From Pseudomonadota bacterium (GTDB lineage: Bacteria; Pseudomonadota; Alphaproteobacteria; Sphingomonadales; Sphingomonadaceae): a stretch of DNA of 64,000 bases. The DNA lies in contig JAKPAG010000107.1 of the NCBI GenBank assembly GCA_029779535.1, positions 81,469-145,468 of the forward strand, read 5' to 3'. Shown piece by piece: positions 47,046-59,101 of the stretch (the stretch's first letter is position 1; each line of letters begins with the position of its first letter). A program made the translations under genes and the position numbers. The notes beneath the pieces are model-generated. The model saw only the letters and a list, made by a program, of their open reading frames with translations, was not told where the DNA came from and did not search any database.

Positions 47046-50000
47046 GCCATCTGCTCGACCGCCTGACTTTCTTCCGCCAGAAGAAGGAGCAATTCTCCGA
47101 CGGCCACGGGGTCACCACCGCCGAAGCGCGCGACTGGGAGGACAGCTATCGCAAGCGCTGGCAGCACGACAAGATCGTGCGCAGCACCCACGGGGTGAAC
47201 TGCACCGGATCGTGCAGCTGGAAGATCTACGTCAAGGGCGGGATCATCACCTGGGAAACCCAGCAGACCGACTATCCCCGCACTCGGCCCGAGCTGCCCA
47301 ACCATGAACCCCGCGGCTGCCCGCGTGGTGCCAGCTACAGCTGGTACATCTATTCGGCCCAGCGGCTGAAGTACCCGCTGATCCGCAAGCGGCTGGTCAA
47401 GTTGTGGCGCGAGGCGCGTGCGAAACTGCCGCCGGTCGCCGCCTGGGCCTCGATCCAGAACGATCCGGTCGCCCGCAAGAGCTATACCGCGATCCGCGGT
47501 CACGGCGGCTTCGTCCGCTCGACCTGGGACGAAGTGAACGAGATCATCGCGGCGGCCAATGCCTATACCGCCAAGCAATGGGGTCCGGACCGGGTGATCG
47601 GGTTCTCTCCGATCCCGGCGATGTCGATGGTCAGCTATGCTGCGGGATCGCGCTATCTGTCGCTGCTCGGCGGGACCTGCATGAGCTTCTATGACTGGTA
47701 CTGCGATCTGCCGCCAGCCAGCCCGATGACCTGGGGCGAGCAAACCGACGTTCCCGAAAGCGCTGACTGGTACAATGCCGGCTTCCTGATGCTGTGGGGC
47801 AGCAACGTCCCGCAAACTCGCACCCCCGATGCCCACTTCATGACCGAGGCGCGCTATCGCGGGGCCAAGGTTGCCGTGGTCAGCCCTGACTATGCCGAGG
47901 CGACCAAGTTCGCCGATCTGTGGCTCAACCCCAAGCAAGGCACCGACGCGGCGCTGGCCATGGCCATGGGCCACGTCATCCTGCGCGAGTTCCACCTTGA
48001 CCGGCAGGTGCCCTATTTCGAGGACTATTGCCGCCGCTATTCCGACATGCCGATGCTGGTCCGCCTGATCGAACAGGACGGCAGGCTGGTGCCCGAACGC
48101 CTGCTGCGCGCCAGCGACTTCAAGGGCGATCTGGGCGAAAAGAACCACCCCGAATGGAAATCCGTCGCCATCGACGAAGCCCGCGACGAAGTGGTCGCGC
48201 CGGCGGGTTCGGCCGGTTTCCGCTGGGGCGACAGGGGCAAGTGGAACCTTGAGGAAAAGGACGGCAAGGGCGCCGAGGTCAAGCTGCGGATGACCGCGAT
48301 CCTCGACAAGGACCACGACGAGGTGGTCGAGGTGGCCTTCCCCTATTTCGGCAACCGCGAGCATGACCACTTCCAGGGCACCGATCACCCCGACGTGCTG
48401 CCGAAGCGCGTGCCGGTGCGGCAGCTGGAACTGAAGGAGGGCCGCACTTTCGTGGCCACCGTGTTCGATCTGCTGTGTGCCAACTACGGCCTCGACCGGG
48501 GCCTGGGCGGAGACTTCGTAGCCCGCGAATTCAGCGATTCCGCGCCCTACACCCCGGCCTGGGCAGAAAAGATCACCGGGGTTCCTGCCGACGCGATCAT
48601 TACCGCCGCACGCGAATTCGCGGCCAATGCCGAAGCCACCAATGGTAAGTCGATGGTGATCCTGGGGGCCGGTCTGAACCACTGGTACCACATGGACATG
48701 AATTACCGCGGGATCATCAACCTGCTGGTGATGTGCGGCTGCATCGGCCAGTCGGGTGGCGGCTGGTCGCACTATGTGGGCCAAGAAAAGCTTCGCCCGC
48801 AGACCGGCTGGCTACCGCTGGCCTTCGGGCTCGACTGGAGCCGCCCGCCGCGGCAGATGAACTCCACCAGCTTCTTTTACGCCCACACCGGCCAGTGGCG
48901 TTACGAGACGCTGGGCGTGGGCGAAATCCTCTCCCCCACCGCGCCCAGGGGTGACTGGGACGCCAGCCTGATCGATTACAACGTCCGGGCCGAGCGGATG
49001 GGCTGGCTGCCATCTGCGCCGCAGCTCAAGACCAACCCGCTGGACGTGGGCAAGGCGGCCAAGGCCAGCGGCATGGAGCCGAAGGACTACATATCGCAGG
49101 CGCTCAAGGCCGGTGATCTCGAACTGTCCTGTCTCGATCCCGATGACGAGGCGAACTGGCCGCGCAACATGTTCGTCTGGCGCTCGAACCTGCTGGGCTC
49201 GTCGGGCAAGGGGCATGAGTATTTCCTCAAGCACCTGCTGGGCACCGCGCACGGCGTGCAGGGCAAGGACCTGGGCGAGATGGGGCACCAGAAACCCAAA
49301 GAGGTGAAGTGGCACGATGACGCGCCGATGGGCAAGCTGGACCTGCTGGTCACGCTGGACTTCCGCATGTCGACCACCTGCGTCTATTCCGACATCGTCC
49401 TGCCCACCGCCAGCTGGTACGAAAAGGACGACCTCAACACCTCGGACATGCACCCTTTCATCCACCCGCTTTCGGCTGCGGTCGACCCGGTGTGGGAATC
49501 GAAGAGCGACTGGGATATCTACAAGGGGATCGCCAAGACCTTCTCTGAGATCGCGCCCGAAGTGCTGGGGGTGGAACAGGACCTGGTCATGGTCCCGATC
49601 CAGCATGACACCCCCGGCGAAATTGCCCAGCCGTTCGATGTGGCTGACTGGGGACATGGTGAGGTCGAGCCGATTCCCGGCAAAACCATGGCCAATGTGG
49701 TGCTGGTGGAGCGGGATTATCCGAACCTCTACAAGCGCTTCACCGCACTTGGTCCGCTGATGGACAAGCTGGGCAACGGCGGCAAAGGCATGTCCTGGGA
49801 AACCGGGCATGAGGTCGAGGGGCTGCGCAGGCTGAACGGCACGGTCAGCGAAGACGGGCCGACCAAGGGCATGGCCCGGATCGACACCGCCATCGACGCG
49901 GCCGAAGTGCTGCTGATGCTGGCACCCGAAACCAACGGCGAAGTCGCGGTCAAGGCGTGGGAATCGCTTTCCACCTTTACGGGGCGCGAACACGCCCATC

Positions 50001-50775
50001 TGGCCCTGCCCAAGGAAGACGAGAAGATCCGCTTCCGCGACATCCAGGCCCAGCCAAGGAAGATCATCTCCTCGCCGATCTGGTCGGGGCTGGAGAGCGA
50101 GCACGTCTGCTACAACGCCGGATACACCAACGTCCATGAGCTGATCCCCTGGCGCACCCTGACGGGCCGGCAGCAGCTCTATCAGGACCACAAGTGGATG
50201 CGGGCCTTTGGCGAGGCGCTGTGCGTCTATCGCCCGCCGATCGATACCAAGGCTGTGAAGCCTTTGCTCGATCAGGCGGTCGGGCAGAAGCACGTCATCC
50301 TGAACTTCATCACCCCGCACCAGAAATGGGGCATCCATTCCACCTATACCGACAACCAGCTGATGCTGACCCTGTCACGCGGTGGACCGATCGTGTGGAT
50401 GAGCGAGGTGGATGCCGCGAAGGCGGGACTGGTCGACAACGACTGGGTCGAAACATTCAACTCCAACGGTGCGCTGGTGGCCCGCGTGGTCGTCTCGCAG
50501 CGGATGAAGGAAGGCACGCTGTTCATGTACCATGCGCAGGAGAAGATCGTGAATGTGCCGGGTTCGCCGCTGACCGGCCAGCGCGGGGGGATTCACAACT
50601 CCGTGACCCGCGCGATCCTGAAGCCGACCCACATGATCGGCGGTTACGTTCAGCAGGCCTACGGCTTCAATTATTACGGCACCGTGGGTTCCAACCGCGA
50701 CGAATACGTCATCGTCCGCAAGCTTGAAAAGGTCGACTGGCTCGAAGGGCCGCTCGCCGCAGGGGAGAACGCAGC

Positions 50776-50779
<4 letters not shown>
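47042..50779 (+). CDS. narG: Respiratory nitrate reductase alpha subunit
   Basis: 1245 residues from ATG 47042. NarG reduces nitrate to nitrite at a Mo-bisMGD centre facing the cytoplasm. The FS0 [4Fe-4S] ligands are H50, C54, C58 and C93 (STHGVNCTGSC, then RGCPRGA). The Mo-ligand Asp is D222 in FYDWYCDLPPASPMTWGEQTD, the same number as in E. coli NarG. There is no Tat signal, as expected for the membrane-bound cytoplasmic-facing enzyme. The narH ATG overlaps its stop. Confidence 0.97.
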
Positions 50780-52301
<1,522 letters not shown>

Positions 52302-52302
<1 letters not shown>

Positions 52303-52997
52303 TGCGCCTGACCCTTCGCATCCTGTCCGCGCTGCTGCGCTATCCCGATGAGGCGGTGCAGCAGGCCGTGCCGGAACTGGCCGGTGCGCTGGCGGATGAT
52401 GGACTGCTTAGCAGCGAACAGCGCGCCGCCTTGCAACCGCTGCTGGACGCTCTCGCCAGCGCCGACCTGCTCGATGCCCAAGAACGCTATGTCGGCCTGT
52501 TCGACCGAGGCCGGGCGGTATCGCTCCACCTGTTCGAGCACGTTCACGGCGAAAGCCGCGACCGGGGGCAGGCCATGGTCGATCTGCGTGACCGTTATGA
52601 AGCGCAAGGGCTGGAAATCGCGGCCAAGGAACTGCCCGATTACCTGCCGCTGTTCCTCGAATACCTCTCGGTCCTGCCCTCTGCCCAGGCGGCGGAGGAA
52701 CTGGCCCAGCCGGGGGTTATCCTCTCCGCGCTGGCTGACCGGCTTGAGGAGAAAGGCACCCCCTATGCCGCGCCGATGCGGATACTGGCCGATCTCGCCG
52801 GAGCTGGCGGTGAGGCGTTCGAGATCGCCCCGGCGGATGATCCCGATGACCTCGCCGCGCTCGATGCCGCGTGGGAGGAGGAGCAGATCCGCTTCGATGC
52901 CCCCGCCGCACCCGGCGGCGGCGACTGTCCGCAGGCCGCCGCCATCGTCGCCCGTTTCCAGACCGCCGCACCCCTGGGGAGCCAAGCTCATGGCTGA
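52302..52997 (+). CDS. narJ: Nitrate reductase molybdenum cofactor assembly chaperone
   Basis: 231 residues, all-helical. It is needed to insert Mo cofactor into NarG before membrane docking and is not part of the mature enzyme. Typical blocks are LRILSALLRYPDEAVQQAVPEL, YVGLFDRGRAVSLHLFEHVHGESRDRGQAM and LPDYLPLFLEYLS. The start shares a base with the narH stop (TGATG), and narI begins 8 nt before its end. Confidence 0.95.
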
Positions 52998-53685
52998 TTT
53001 CATCCATCACCTGCTGTTCGGGATCTATCCCTACATCGCGCTGGCCGTCCTCGCTGTCGGCTCGGTCATCCGCTATGATCGCGAACCCTATTCGTGGCGC
53101 GCGGGATCAAGCCAGCTCTTGCGGCGCAAGCAGCTGATCATCGGCTCCGTTTTGTTCCATGCCGGGGTCCTGCTGATCTTCGCCGGCCACGTGGTCGGCC
53201 TGCTGACGCCGATCGCGGTGTTCGATACGCTGGGCATAAGCCACGGTGCCAAGCAGTTGCTGGCGATCGTCGCGGGCGGCTTTGCCGGGGTGCTGGGGAT
53301 TGTCGGAGCCACCCTGCTGATCCACCGCCGCTTCTTCGATCCGCGCGTGCGGGCAGCCTCCAGCTTCAGCGACAACATGGTGATCCTGCTGCTGTGGGCG
53401 CAGCTGGCGCTGGGCCTGGCCACGATCCCGCTGTCCTTGCAGCACCTTGATGGGCACGAGATGGTCAAGTTCATGAACTGGGCGCAGGGCATCTTCACCT
53501 TCCGCTCCGGCGCGGCCGACCAGATCGCCGACGTGGCGCTGGTGTTCAAGCTGCACCTGTTCATGGGCCTGACGATCCTGCTGCTGTTTCCCTTCACCCG
53601 CCTGGTCCACATGCTGAGCGCCCCGGTGCGCTACGTCTGGCGCCCGGGGTACCAGGTGGTGCGCTCGCGGAAGCTGGCCCGATGA
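52990..53685 (+). CDS. narI: Respiratory nitrate reductase gamma subunit (cytochrome b)
   Basis: 231 residues from ATG 52990, five transmembrane helices. It oxidises quinol on the periplasmic side and passes electrons through two b haems. Candidate haem His ligands are in VLFHAGVLLIFAGHVVGL and FKLHLFMG with LVHMLSAP. The N-terminal helix and IRYDREPYSWRAGSSQLLRRKQL are typical. It is the last structural subunit gene; its stop overlaps the next start. Confidence 0.96.
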   Translation: MADFIHHLLFGIYPYIALAVLAVGSVIRYDREPYSWRAGSSQLLRRKQLIIGSVLFHAGVLLIFAGHVVGLLTPIAVFDTLGISHGAKQLLAIVAGGFAGVLGIVGATLLIHRRFFDPRVRAASSFSDNMVILLLWAQLALGLATIPLSLQHLDGHEMVKFMNWAQGIFTFRSGAADQIADVALVFKLHLFMGLTILLLFPFTRLVHMLSAPVRYVWRPGYQVVRSRKLAR

Positions 53686-54482
53686 TCGCCGAGCCGGTCA
53701 TCGTCGGCGGGCGGGAAATCCCGGCAGAGGCGATTGCCGCCGAAGCCCAGAACCATCCCGCCCCCAATGCGGCAGCGGCCTGGAACGCCGCCGCCGAAGC
53801 CTTGGCTGTGCGCCAGCTGCTGTTGGATGAAGCGGACCGGCTGGGCATTGCCGCAGACGATCGGCGCGATGAAGAAGGCCGCCCGCTGACCGAGGAAGAC
53901 GCCCGGATCGACGCGCTGCTGGAGCAGGAGGTGCGGATCCCGCAAGCGGACGAGGCCGCCTGCCGCCGCTTCTATGACATGCACCGCGAGCGTTTTGCCT
54001 CACCCGTGCTGGTCGAAGCGGCGCATATCCTGATCGAGGCCGACCCGGCGGACGCATTCGCCACGGGCCTCGCCACCGGTGATGCCCGCACCCTGATCCG
54101 CGAACTGCAAGCCGAGCCGGAACGCTTTGCCGAACTCGCCCGCAACCGCTCTGCCTGCCCCTCGCGCGAGCAGGGAGGCAATCTCGGGCAGGTTGGTCCA
54201 GGGCAGATGGTCAAGCCGTTCGAGGAAGCGCTGTTCGCCCTGCCGGAGAACACGCTCTGCACCCAGCCGGTCAAAACCCGCTTCGGCGTCCACGTGATCC
54301 GTTCGGGCCGCCGGGCGGAAGGGAAGCAACTGCCGTTCGAGGCGGTCCAGGCAGCGATTGCGGCCTATCTTGAGGAAGCTAGCTATCGCCGCGCGGTCGC
54401 CCAGTACATCGCGATCCTGGCGGGGCAGTCCGGCGTCAGCGGGGTCGCCATAGCCGGGGCAGAAGGGGCCATGGTGCAATAG
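53682..54482 (+). CDS. Parvulin-type peptidyl-prolyl isomerase of the nar operon
   Basis: 266 residues with a central rotamase/PpiC domain: SPVLVEAAHILIEAD, then FAELARNRSACPSREQGGNLGQVGPGQMVKPFEEALFAL and KTRFGVHVIRSGRR. An N-terminal helical part resembles NifM. It has no signal peptide, so it acts in the cytoplasm. Pseudomonas nar operons carry a homologue at the same place (narK1K2GHJI, then a PpiC gene, then moaA), so a maturation role for NarGH is likely. Confidence 0.88.
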   Translation: MIAEPVIVGGREIPAEAIAAEAQNHPAPNAAAAWNAAAEALAVRQLLLDEADRLGIAADDRRDEEGRPLTEEDARIDALLEQEVRIPQADEAACRRFYDMHRERFASPVLVEAAHILIEADPADAFATGLATGDARTLIRELQAEPERFAELARNRSACPSREQGGNLGQVGPGQMVKPFEEALFALPENTLCTQPVKTRFGVHVIRSGRRAEGKQLPFEAVQAAIAAYLEEASYRRAVAQYIAILAGQSGVSGVAIAGAEGAMVQ

Positions 54483-54483
54483 C

Positions 54484-55470
54484 ATGGCCCAACAGCTCAC
54501 CGATGGCCACGGCCGTCGCTTTGAATACCTGCGCCTGTCGTTGACCGATGTGTGCAACTTCCGTTGTTCCTATTGCCTGCCCGACGGCTATCGCAAGCAG
54601 GCGGGTCTGCCGGCCAGTCTGACGGTCAGGGAAACAGGGCGGCTTATCGCGGCCTTCGCGCGATTGGGCCTGTGGAAGGTGCGGCTGACCGGGGGTGAGC
54701 CCAGCCTACGTCCGGAACTGCTGGACATTGCCCGCACGGTCGCCGCCACGCCGGGAATTCGCAAGCTGGCGATGACCACCAACGGCTATCGGCTAGCAAG
54801 CCGCGCAGCCGACTATGCGGCGGCCGGGATCACGGCGCTGAACGTAAGTGTCGATTCGCTTGATCCGGCCCGCTTCGCCGCGATCACCGGGCATGACCGG
54901 CTGGACGAGGTGCTGGACGGGATCGCTGCCGCGCGGCTGGCCGGGATCGCCTCGATCAAGCTCAACAGCGTGCTGATGCGCGGGATCAACGATGACGAGC
55001 TGGAAGGCTTCATCGCCTTCGTCCAGCGGCACGATCTCTCGCTGCGCTTCATCGAGGTGATGCGGACCAATGACAACCCGGACTTCTTCGCGCAGCACCA
55101 TCTGGCCGGGGCAGAGATTGCTGCGCGGCTGGAAAGTCTCGGCTGGCGGCCGCTCCCGCGCGAGGCCGGGGCCGGGCCTGCGGTGGACTATGCCCGGCCG
55201 AGTGAGCCAGGCCGGATCGGAATCATCGCGCCCTATTCGAAGGATTTCTGCGCCAGCTGCAACCGCCTGCGGGTTTCGGCGCGCGGCAAGCTGCACCTCT
55301 GCCTGTTCGGCGATCACGGGATCGACCTGCGCCCGCTACTGGCCAGCGATGACCAGATCGAACTGCTGACCGCCCGCATCGCCGCGCTAACCGCCACCAA
55401 GGCCCCGGCGCATCGCCTGCACGCTGGCGATAGTGGCGCGACCCCGCACCTGGCCTCGATCGGAGGGTAA
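54484..55470 (+). CDS. moaA: GTP 3',8-cyclase, molybdenum cofactor biosynthesis
   Basis: 328 residues. MoaA is a radical-SAM enzyme that starts Mo cofactor synthesis from GTP. The SAM cluster motif is CNFRCSYC (C24, C28, C31), with the second cluster motif CASCNRLRVSARGKLHLCLFG near the C-terminus. The protein ends in Gly-Gly, the conserved tail. MoaC, MoaD, MoaE and MobA are not in the island, so the host must supply them; this copy may boost or anaerobically tune synthesis. Confidence 0.95.
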   Translation: MAQQLTDGHGRRFEYLRLSLTDVCNFRCSYCLPDGYRKQAGLPASLTVRETGRLIAAFARLGLWKVRLTGGEPSLRPELLDIARTVAATPGIRKLAMTTNGYRLASRAADYAAAGITALNVSVDSLDPARFAAITGHDRLDEVLDGIAAARLAGIASIKLNSVLMRGINDDELEGFIAFVQRHDLSLRFIEVMRTNDNPDFFAQHHLAGAEIAARLESLGWRPLPREAGAGPAVDYARPSEPGRIGIIAPYSKDFCASCNRLRVSARGKLHLCLFGDHGIDLRPLLASDDQIELLTARIAALTATKAPAHRLHAGDSGATPHLASIGG

Positions 55471-55472
55471 CC

Positions 55473-56009
55473 ATGCCTGGAATTGATACTGAGCTGCCGT
55501 TCCATCCGCTCGGCATGGCGGTGCTGACAATTTCGGACACCCGCAGCCTCGCCACCGACACTTCCGGCGCGCTGCTGGCCGACCGGCTGGTTGCCGCCGG
55601 GCACAGACTGCATGACCGCGCAATCGTGACCGACGATATTGCCGCGATCCGCGGCCAGCTCAAAGCCTGGCTACAGCGTCCCGAGATCGAGATCATCCTG
55701 ACCACCGGCGGGACCGGCTTTTCCCCGCGCGACAACACGCCCGAAGCCGTCAGGCCGCTGCTGCGCCGCGAAATGGACGGCTTCTCGGTCGCCTTCCACC
55801 AGAAGAGCCTGCAAACGGTAGGCGTCGCCTCGATGCAGTCGCGCGCCTTTGCCGGGCAGGCCGGGGATGCCTTCATCTTCTGCGTGCCGGGATCGACCGG
55901 GGCCTGCCGCGATGCCTGGGACGGGCTGCTGGAGCTGGAATTCGACAGCCGCCACAAGCCCTGTTCGATCGCCGGAGCCCTGCCGCGGCTGCGGGATGTG
56001 TGTGCATGA
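55473..56009 (+). CDS. moaB: Molybdenum cofactor biosynthesis protein B
   Basis: 178 residues with the MoaB/Mog molybdopterin-binding fold: AVLTISDTRSLATDTSG, IILTTGGTGFSPRDNTPEAV and FCVPGSTGACRDAWDGLL. It is thought to adenylylate or bind molybdopterin. It starts 2 nt after moaA and overlaps the moeA start. Confidence 0.92.
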   Translation: MPGIDTELPFHPLGMAVLTISDTRSLATDTSGALLADRLVAAGHRLHDRAIVTDDIAAIRGQLKAWLQRPEIEIILTTGGTGFSPRDNTPEAVRPLLRREMDGFSVAFHQKSLQTVGVASMQSRAFAGQAGDAFIFCVPGSTGACRDAWDGLLELEFDSRHKPCSIAGALPRLRDVCA

Positions 56010-57190
56010 TCGATTTCGACAAGGCGCTTGCGCTGCTGGCGGACAATGTCAGGCCGCTCGGCTGCGAGCAGGTTGAACTTGCCGCAGCACACGGCCGGGT
56101 CCTTGCCGAAGACGTTCATGCTGCCGTCTCATCCCCGCGCCGGGCGGTTTCGGCGATGGATGGCTTTGCCCTGCGCGATGCCGATGCCGGGGTCGGAGCC
56201 CGCCTGCGGATCAACGGCAAGAGTTTTCCCGGTTCTGCGTTGCCGCCTGCGCTTTCGGCTGGGGAATGCGTGCGGATCTTCACCGGCGCCGCGCTGCCCG
56301 ACGGCGCCGATCGCGTGATCATGCAAGAGAACTGCGCGGCAGACGGTGCCGTGATGACGATCGTGGACGCGTACGGTCCCGGCTGGCACGTGCGCCATGC
56401 GGCAAGCGATTTTGCTGAAGGAGACTTGCTCCTTCAGCCCGGCACTTTGCTTGATCCGCGCGCAATCGTGGCCTTGGCGGGAGCGGACCGAGCTGCCGTG
56501 CAGGTCGCCAAGCGCCCCCGGGTGGCGATCATCGCCACCGGGGATGAGCTGGCACCTCCTGGAAGCGCGCGTGACAATGTCCTGAAGATCCCTGAATCGG
56601 TATCCTTTGGTGTGGCTGCGTTGGTCGAAGTATATGGAGGCACTATCGAGGCCAGGCTTGGTGGCTCGGACGATCTTTTGACGCTTCGGCAGTTGGCCGA
56701 CAAGGCTCTCGCCATTGCCAATGTCGTGGTTGTCACCGGGGGCGCATCGGTTGGCGAGCGCGACTTCGCCAAAGCCATGTTTGCCGAGCAAGAGCTTGAA
56801 CTGCTGTTTTCGAAGGTTGCGATCAAGCCCGGGAAACCGGTGTGGGTCGGGCGGTCGCAGGGACGGTGGGTGGTTGGCCTCCCTGGCAATCCCGGCTCGG
56901 CAATGGTCACCGCGCGCCTGTTCCTTGCTCCGTTGCTGGGATTGCTGCTGGGACGACCGGTTGAAGATGTGCTGAACTGGGTGCCACTCCCGGCAGCACA
57001 GGCATTTCCGATTCCGGAAGGCCGAACCACATTCGTCCGCGCAGTCCTCTCCAAGTCGGGCCTGGTGCCGCTCGCAAATCAGGATTCCTCGGCCCAGGCT
57101 CCACTGGGCAAGGCAAGATGGCTGGTGCGGCGCGATCCCGCGGGGAAGGCTTCCCATTGCGACGAACGGATGCTGGCGCTCGCATTCTAG
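56006..57190 (+). CDS. moeA: Molybdopterin molybdenumtransferase
   Basis: 394 residues from ATG 56006, overlapping the moaB stop; a GTG at 56000 is an alternative. MoeA inserts molybdate into adenylylated molybdopterin. Motifs: VSAMDGFALRDAD, CVRIFTGAALPDGADRVIMQE, RVAIIATGDELAPPG, VVTGGASVGERDF and KVAIKPGKPVWVGR. From about 56330 the codon use shifts towards A/T-ending codons compared with the rest of the operon, which may show a different history for the 3' part. It is the last gene of island 2. Confidence 0.94.
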   Translation: MIDFDKALALLADNVRPLGCEQVELAAAHGRVLAEDVHAAVSSPRRAVSAMDGFALRDADAGVGARLRINGKSFPGSALPPALSAGECVRIFTGAALPDGADRVIMQENCAADGAVMTIVDAYGPGWHVRHAASDFAEGDLLLQPGTLLDPRAIVALAGADRAAVQVAKRPRVAIIATGDELAPPGSARDNVLKIPESVSFGVAALVEVYGGTIEARLGGSDDLLTLRQLADKALAIANVVVVTGGASVGERDFAKAMFAEQELELLFSKVAIKPGKPVWVGRSQGRWVVGLPGNPGSAMVTARLFLAPLLGLLLGRPVEDVLNWVPLPAAQAFPIPEGRTTFVRAVLSKSGLVPLANQDSSAQAPLGKARWLVRRDPAGKASHCDERMLALAF

Positions 57191-57639
57191 GCGGGGTTCC
57201 TGACCTCAGAAATGCGATGTCAGATGAGCCGACGCTGATTTCACTTTTCGCGGTTGCAGCAACCATCTGCGCTCACTTACGCGATTGAGCTCGGAGGGAC
57301 TTTGACAACGCGGGGCAATCAAAAGCTACGATTGGAAGAGCGAGGGGGCAAGTTTGGGGGGAAAGCCCGCGCTTCATGAAAATACCTCTCGTGATCAATA
57401 TTATAAACGAAACCTCTTGCGCCCTCCCGCTCCGCCATTATCCGCTCGACGTGCCGGAACTGGCGGCTCGGGCGGGGACTCGCCGCCATCGTTCCGCAGT
57501 GACTCGAATGCGGTGGTCTGCCACATCGGTTTCCTGGTGACCGATGAAGCGCGCATCTCGATCTATCCGTGGGCGGACCACGAATACCGGTTCGGCCCTC
57601 GGCTCGCATGAAGGCAGGTTGTCAGGATTCTGAATTGCA
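57191..57639. other. 449-bp region holding the right end of island 2
   Basis: No gene. The part up to 57421 is AT-richer and holds G-rich repeats (57342-57364) resembling those before the island 2 integrase. The att copy follows at 57422-57437. The rest (57438-57639) should be the original chromosomal flank of tRNA-Ser. Open frames crossing the att site are accidental. Confidence 0.55.
57422..57437 (+). repeat. Attachment site copy 3 (right end of island 2)
   Basis: CCCTCCCGCTCCGCCA, identical to the last 16 nt of tRNA-Ser(GGA) at 29061-29076. No tRNA body precedes it, so it is the repeat left at the far end of the integrated DNA. Confidence 0.85.
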
Positions 57640-58470
57640 ATGAACTATCGCCATTCCTTCCATGCGGGCAATAGCGCCGATGTCGTGAAGCACAGCCTGC
57701 TGATCGCCCTCGTGCGGGCCTTGCAGCTCAAAGAGAGCGCGCTGACCCTGATCGACACCCATGCCGGCTGCGGGCTGTACGAGTTGGGCGGCGAGGAGGC
57801 CCAGCGCACCGGCGAGGCAGCGCAGGGCGTGCTGCGGGCCTTTGCCGACCCGGCCCCCTTGCTGAACGACTACCGCGCCGCCGTGCAGGCGGTGAATGTC
57901 GAGGCCGAGCCGCACCTCTACCCCGGCTCGCCGCGAATTCTGGCGCAGCTGCTGCGCCCGCAGGATGGCCTGATCGTGAACGAAAAACATCCCGAGGACG
58001 TCCGTGCCCTGCGCAGCGTGATGCGCGGCACATCCGCTGCCGTGCATGAGCGCGACGCCTACGAGTTCTGGCTGGCGATGCTGCCGCCCCGAACGCCGCG
58101 CGGCGTGGTGGTGGTCGATCCGCCATACGAGCAGACGGACGAACGCGCCCGGATCACAGCCACCCTTGCCGCCGCTTGCCGCAAATGGGCGCATGGCGTG
58201 ACGGTGATCTGGTATCCGCTGAAGGACCGCGCCACGCATGTTCGGTGGAAGGAGCAGCTGCGCAAGCTCCGCATCCCGAAATTTCTGACGGTGGAGCACT
58301 GGTTGTACGATAGCGATCAGCCCGGCATCTATAACGGCGCGGGCCTTTTTATCGTGAACCCACCCTATGCCTTCACGCAGGCGCTGCCGCCGCTACTGGA
58401 AGCTCTGCGCGCCGCGCTCGCGCCGGAAGGGCACAGGGGCGAGATCGCAACCGGCTGGTTGGGCGAATAG
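57640..58470 (+). CDS. rlmJ: 23S rRNA (adenine(2030)-N6)-methyltransferase
   Basis: 276 residues, the usual length. It starts MNYRHSFHAGNSADVVKHSLL, the RlmJ N-terminus with the substrate-recognition subdomain, followed by the SAM site near LIDTHAGCGLYEL. The N6-adenine catalytic motif DPPYEQTDE and FIVNPPYAFTQALPPLLEAL follow. It is the first chromosomal gene right of the island array. Confidence 0.93.
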   Translation: MNYRHSFHAGNSADVVKHSLLIALVRALQLKESALTLIDTHAGCGLYELGGEEAQRTGEAAQGVLRAFADPAPLLNDYRAAVQAVNVEAEPHLYPGSPRILAQLLRPQDGLIVNEKHPEDVRALRSVMRGTSAAVHERDAYEFWLAMLPPRTPRGVVVVDPPYEQTDERARITATLAAACRKWAHGVTVIWYPLKDRATHVRWKEQLRKLRIPKFLTVEHWLYDSDQPGIYNGAGLFIVNPPYAFTQALPPLLEALRAALAPEGHRGEIATGWLGE

Positions 58471-58654
58471 GAGGCGCTCCCATCAGGCGGGGCGCGCCTG
58501 ACGAAATGGCCGGGCGACGCCGACGCCTGATGCTGGTGCGCGCAGATCGAATTCGATACCGGCTAGTCGCTTTTGCAAGGATGCGCTGACAAGCGCGCGC
58601 CCGATTGCCATGCCGGATCGACTGGTGTGACACGATCGGGAGGCAGGACAAACA

Positions 58655-59080
58655 ATGCAGGAAGGGCCGCTCTCCCGGCCCACCAAGGCTGCCTATGGCA
58701 TCGGTGCGGCTGCGCTGGGGCTGGCGATCATGATCGCGCGGATTGCCGATGCCGTGCTTGATCCCGTGATCGGTCAAGTGAGCGACAACTGGCGGTCGCG
58801 CTGGGGGCGCCGCCATCCCTTCATGTACCTTTCCGCCCTGCCGATCACGATCAGCTATTTCCTGATGTGGCATCCTCCGCTTGGCTGGTTGGACCAGGCA
58901 ATGTTCCTTTACCTGATCGCCATCGCAATGGTGATCCGCACCTTCATTGCCATGTTCGAGATTCCCAGCGCGGAGACGCGTTGCGATCAGGCTGCAGGCA
59001 CTGCCATGACGCATTGCCGGAAGGCTCGGCGGCCGGCCCGGCCCCAGGCCCGGATTGCGGCCTTGACGCAACGGGGATAG
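58655..59080 (+). pseudogene. Decayed GPH/MelB-type sugar:cation symporter remnant
   Basis: The frame opens with a normal start and GGGAGG site and encodes LSRPTKAAYGIGAAALG, typical of the GPH transporter N-terminus. About 30 residues covering the first helix then seem to be missing before IADAVLDPVIGQVSDNWRSRWGRRHPFMYLSALP, a hallmark GPH loop. Homology ends near MFEIPSAETR, after which about 40 unrelated basic residues lead to a stop. Family members are about 450 residues, so both an internal deletion and a 3' truncation are likely. Confidence 0.75.
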
Positions 59081-59101
59081 CGGCACGGGCGCTTTGGCCT
59101 T

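Noticed and set aside
46961..48784. A 607-residue minus-strand frame opposite narG
   Set aside because: Shadow frame; NarG cluster and Mo ligands are clear on the plus strand.
57354..57611. An 85-residue frame spanning the right att site
   Set aside because: It crosses the island-chromosome junction, has no RBS and changes composition at the att repeat, so it is an accidental fusion.
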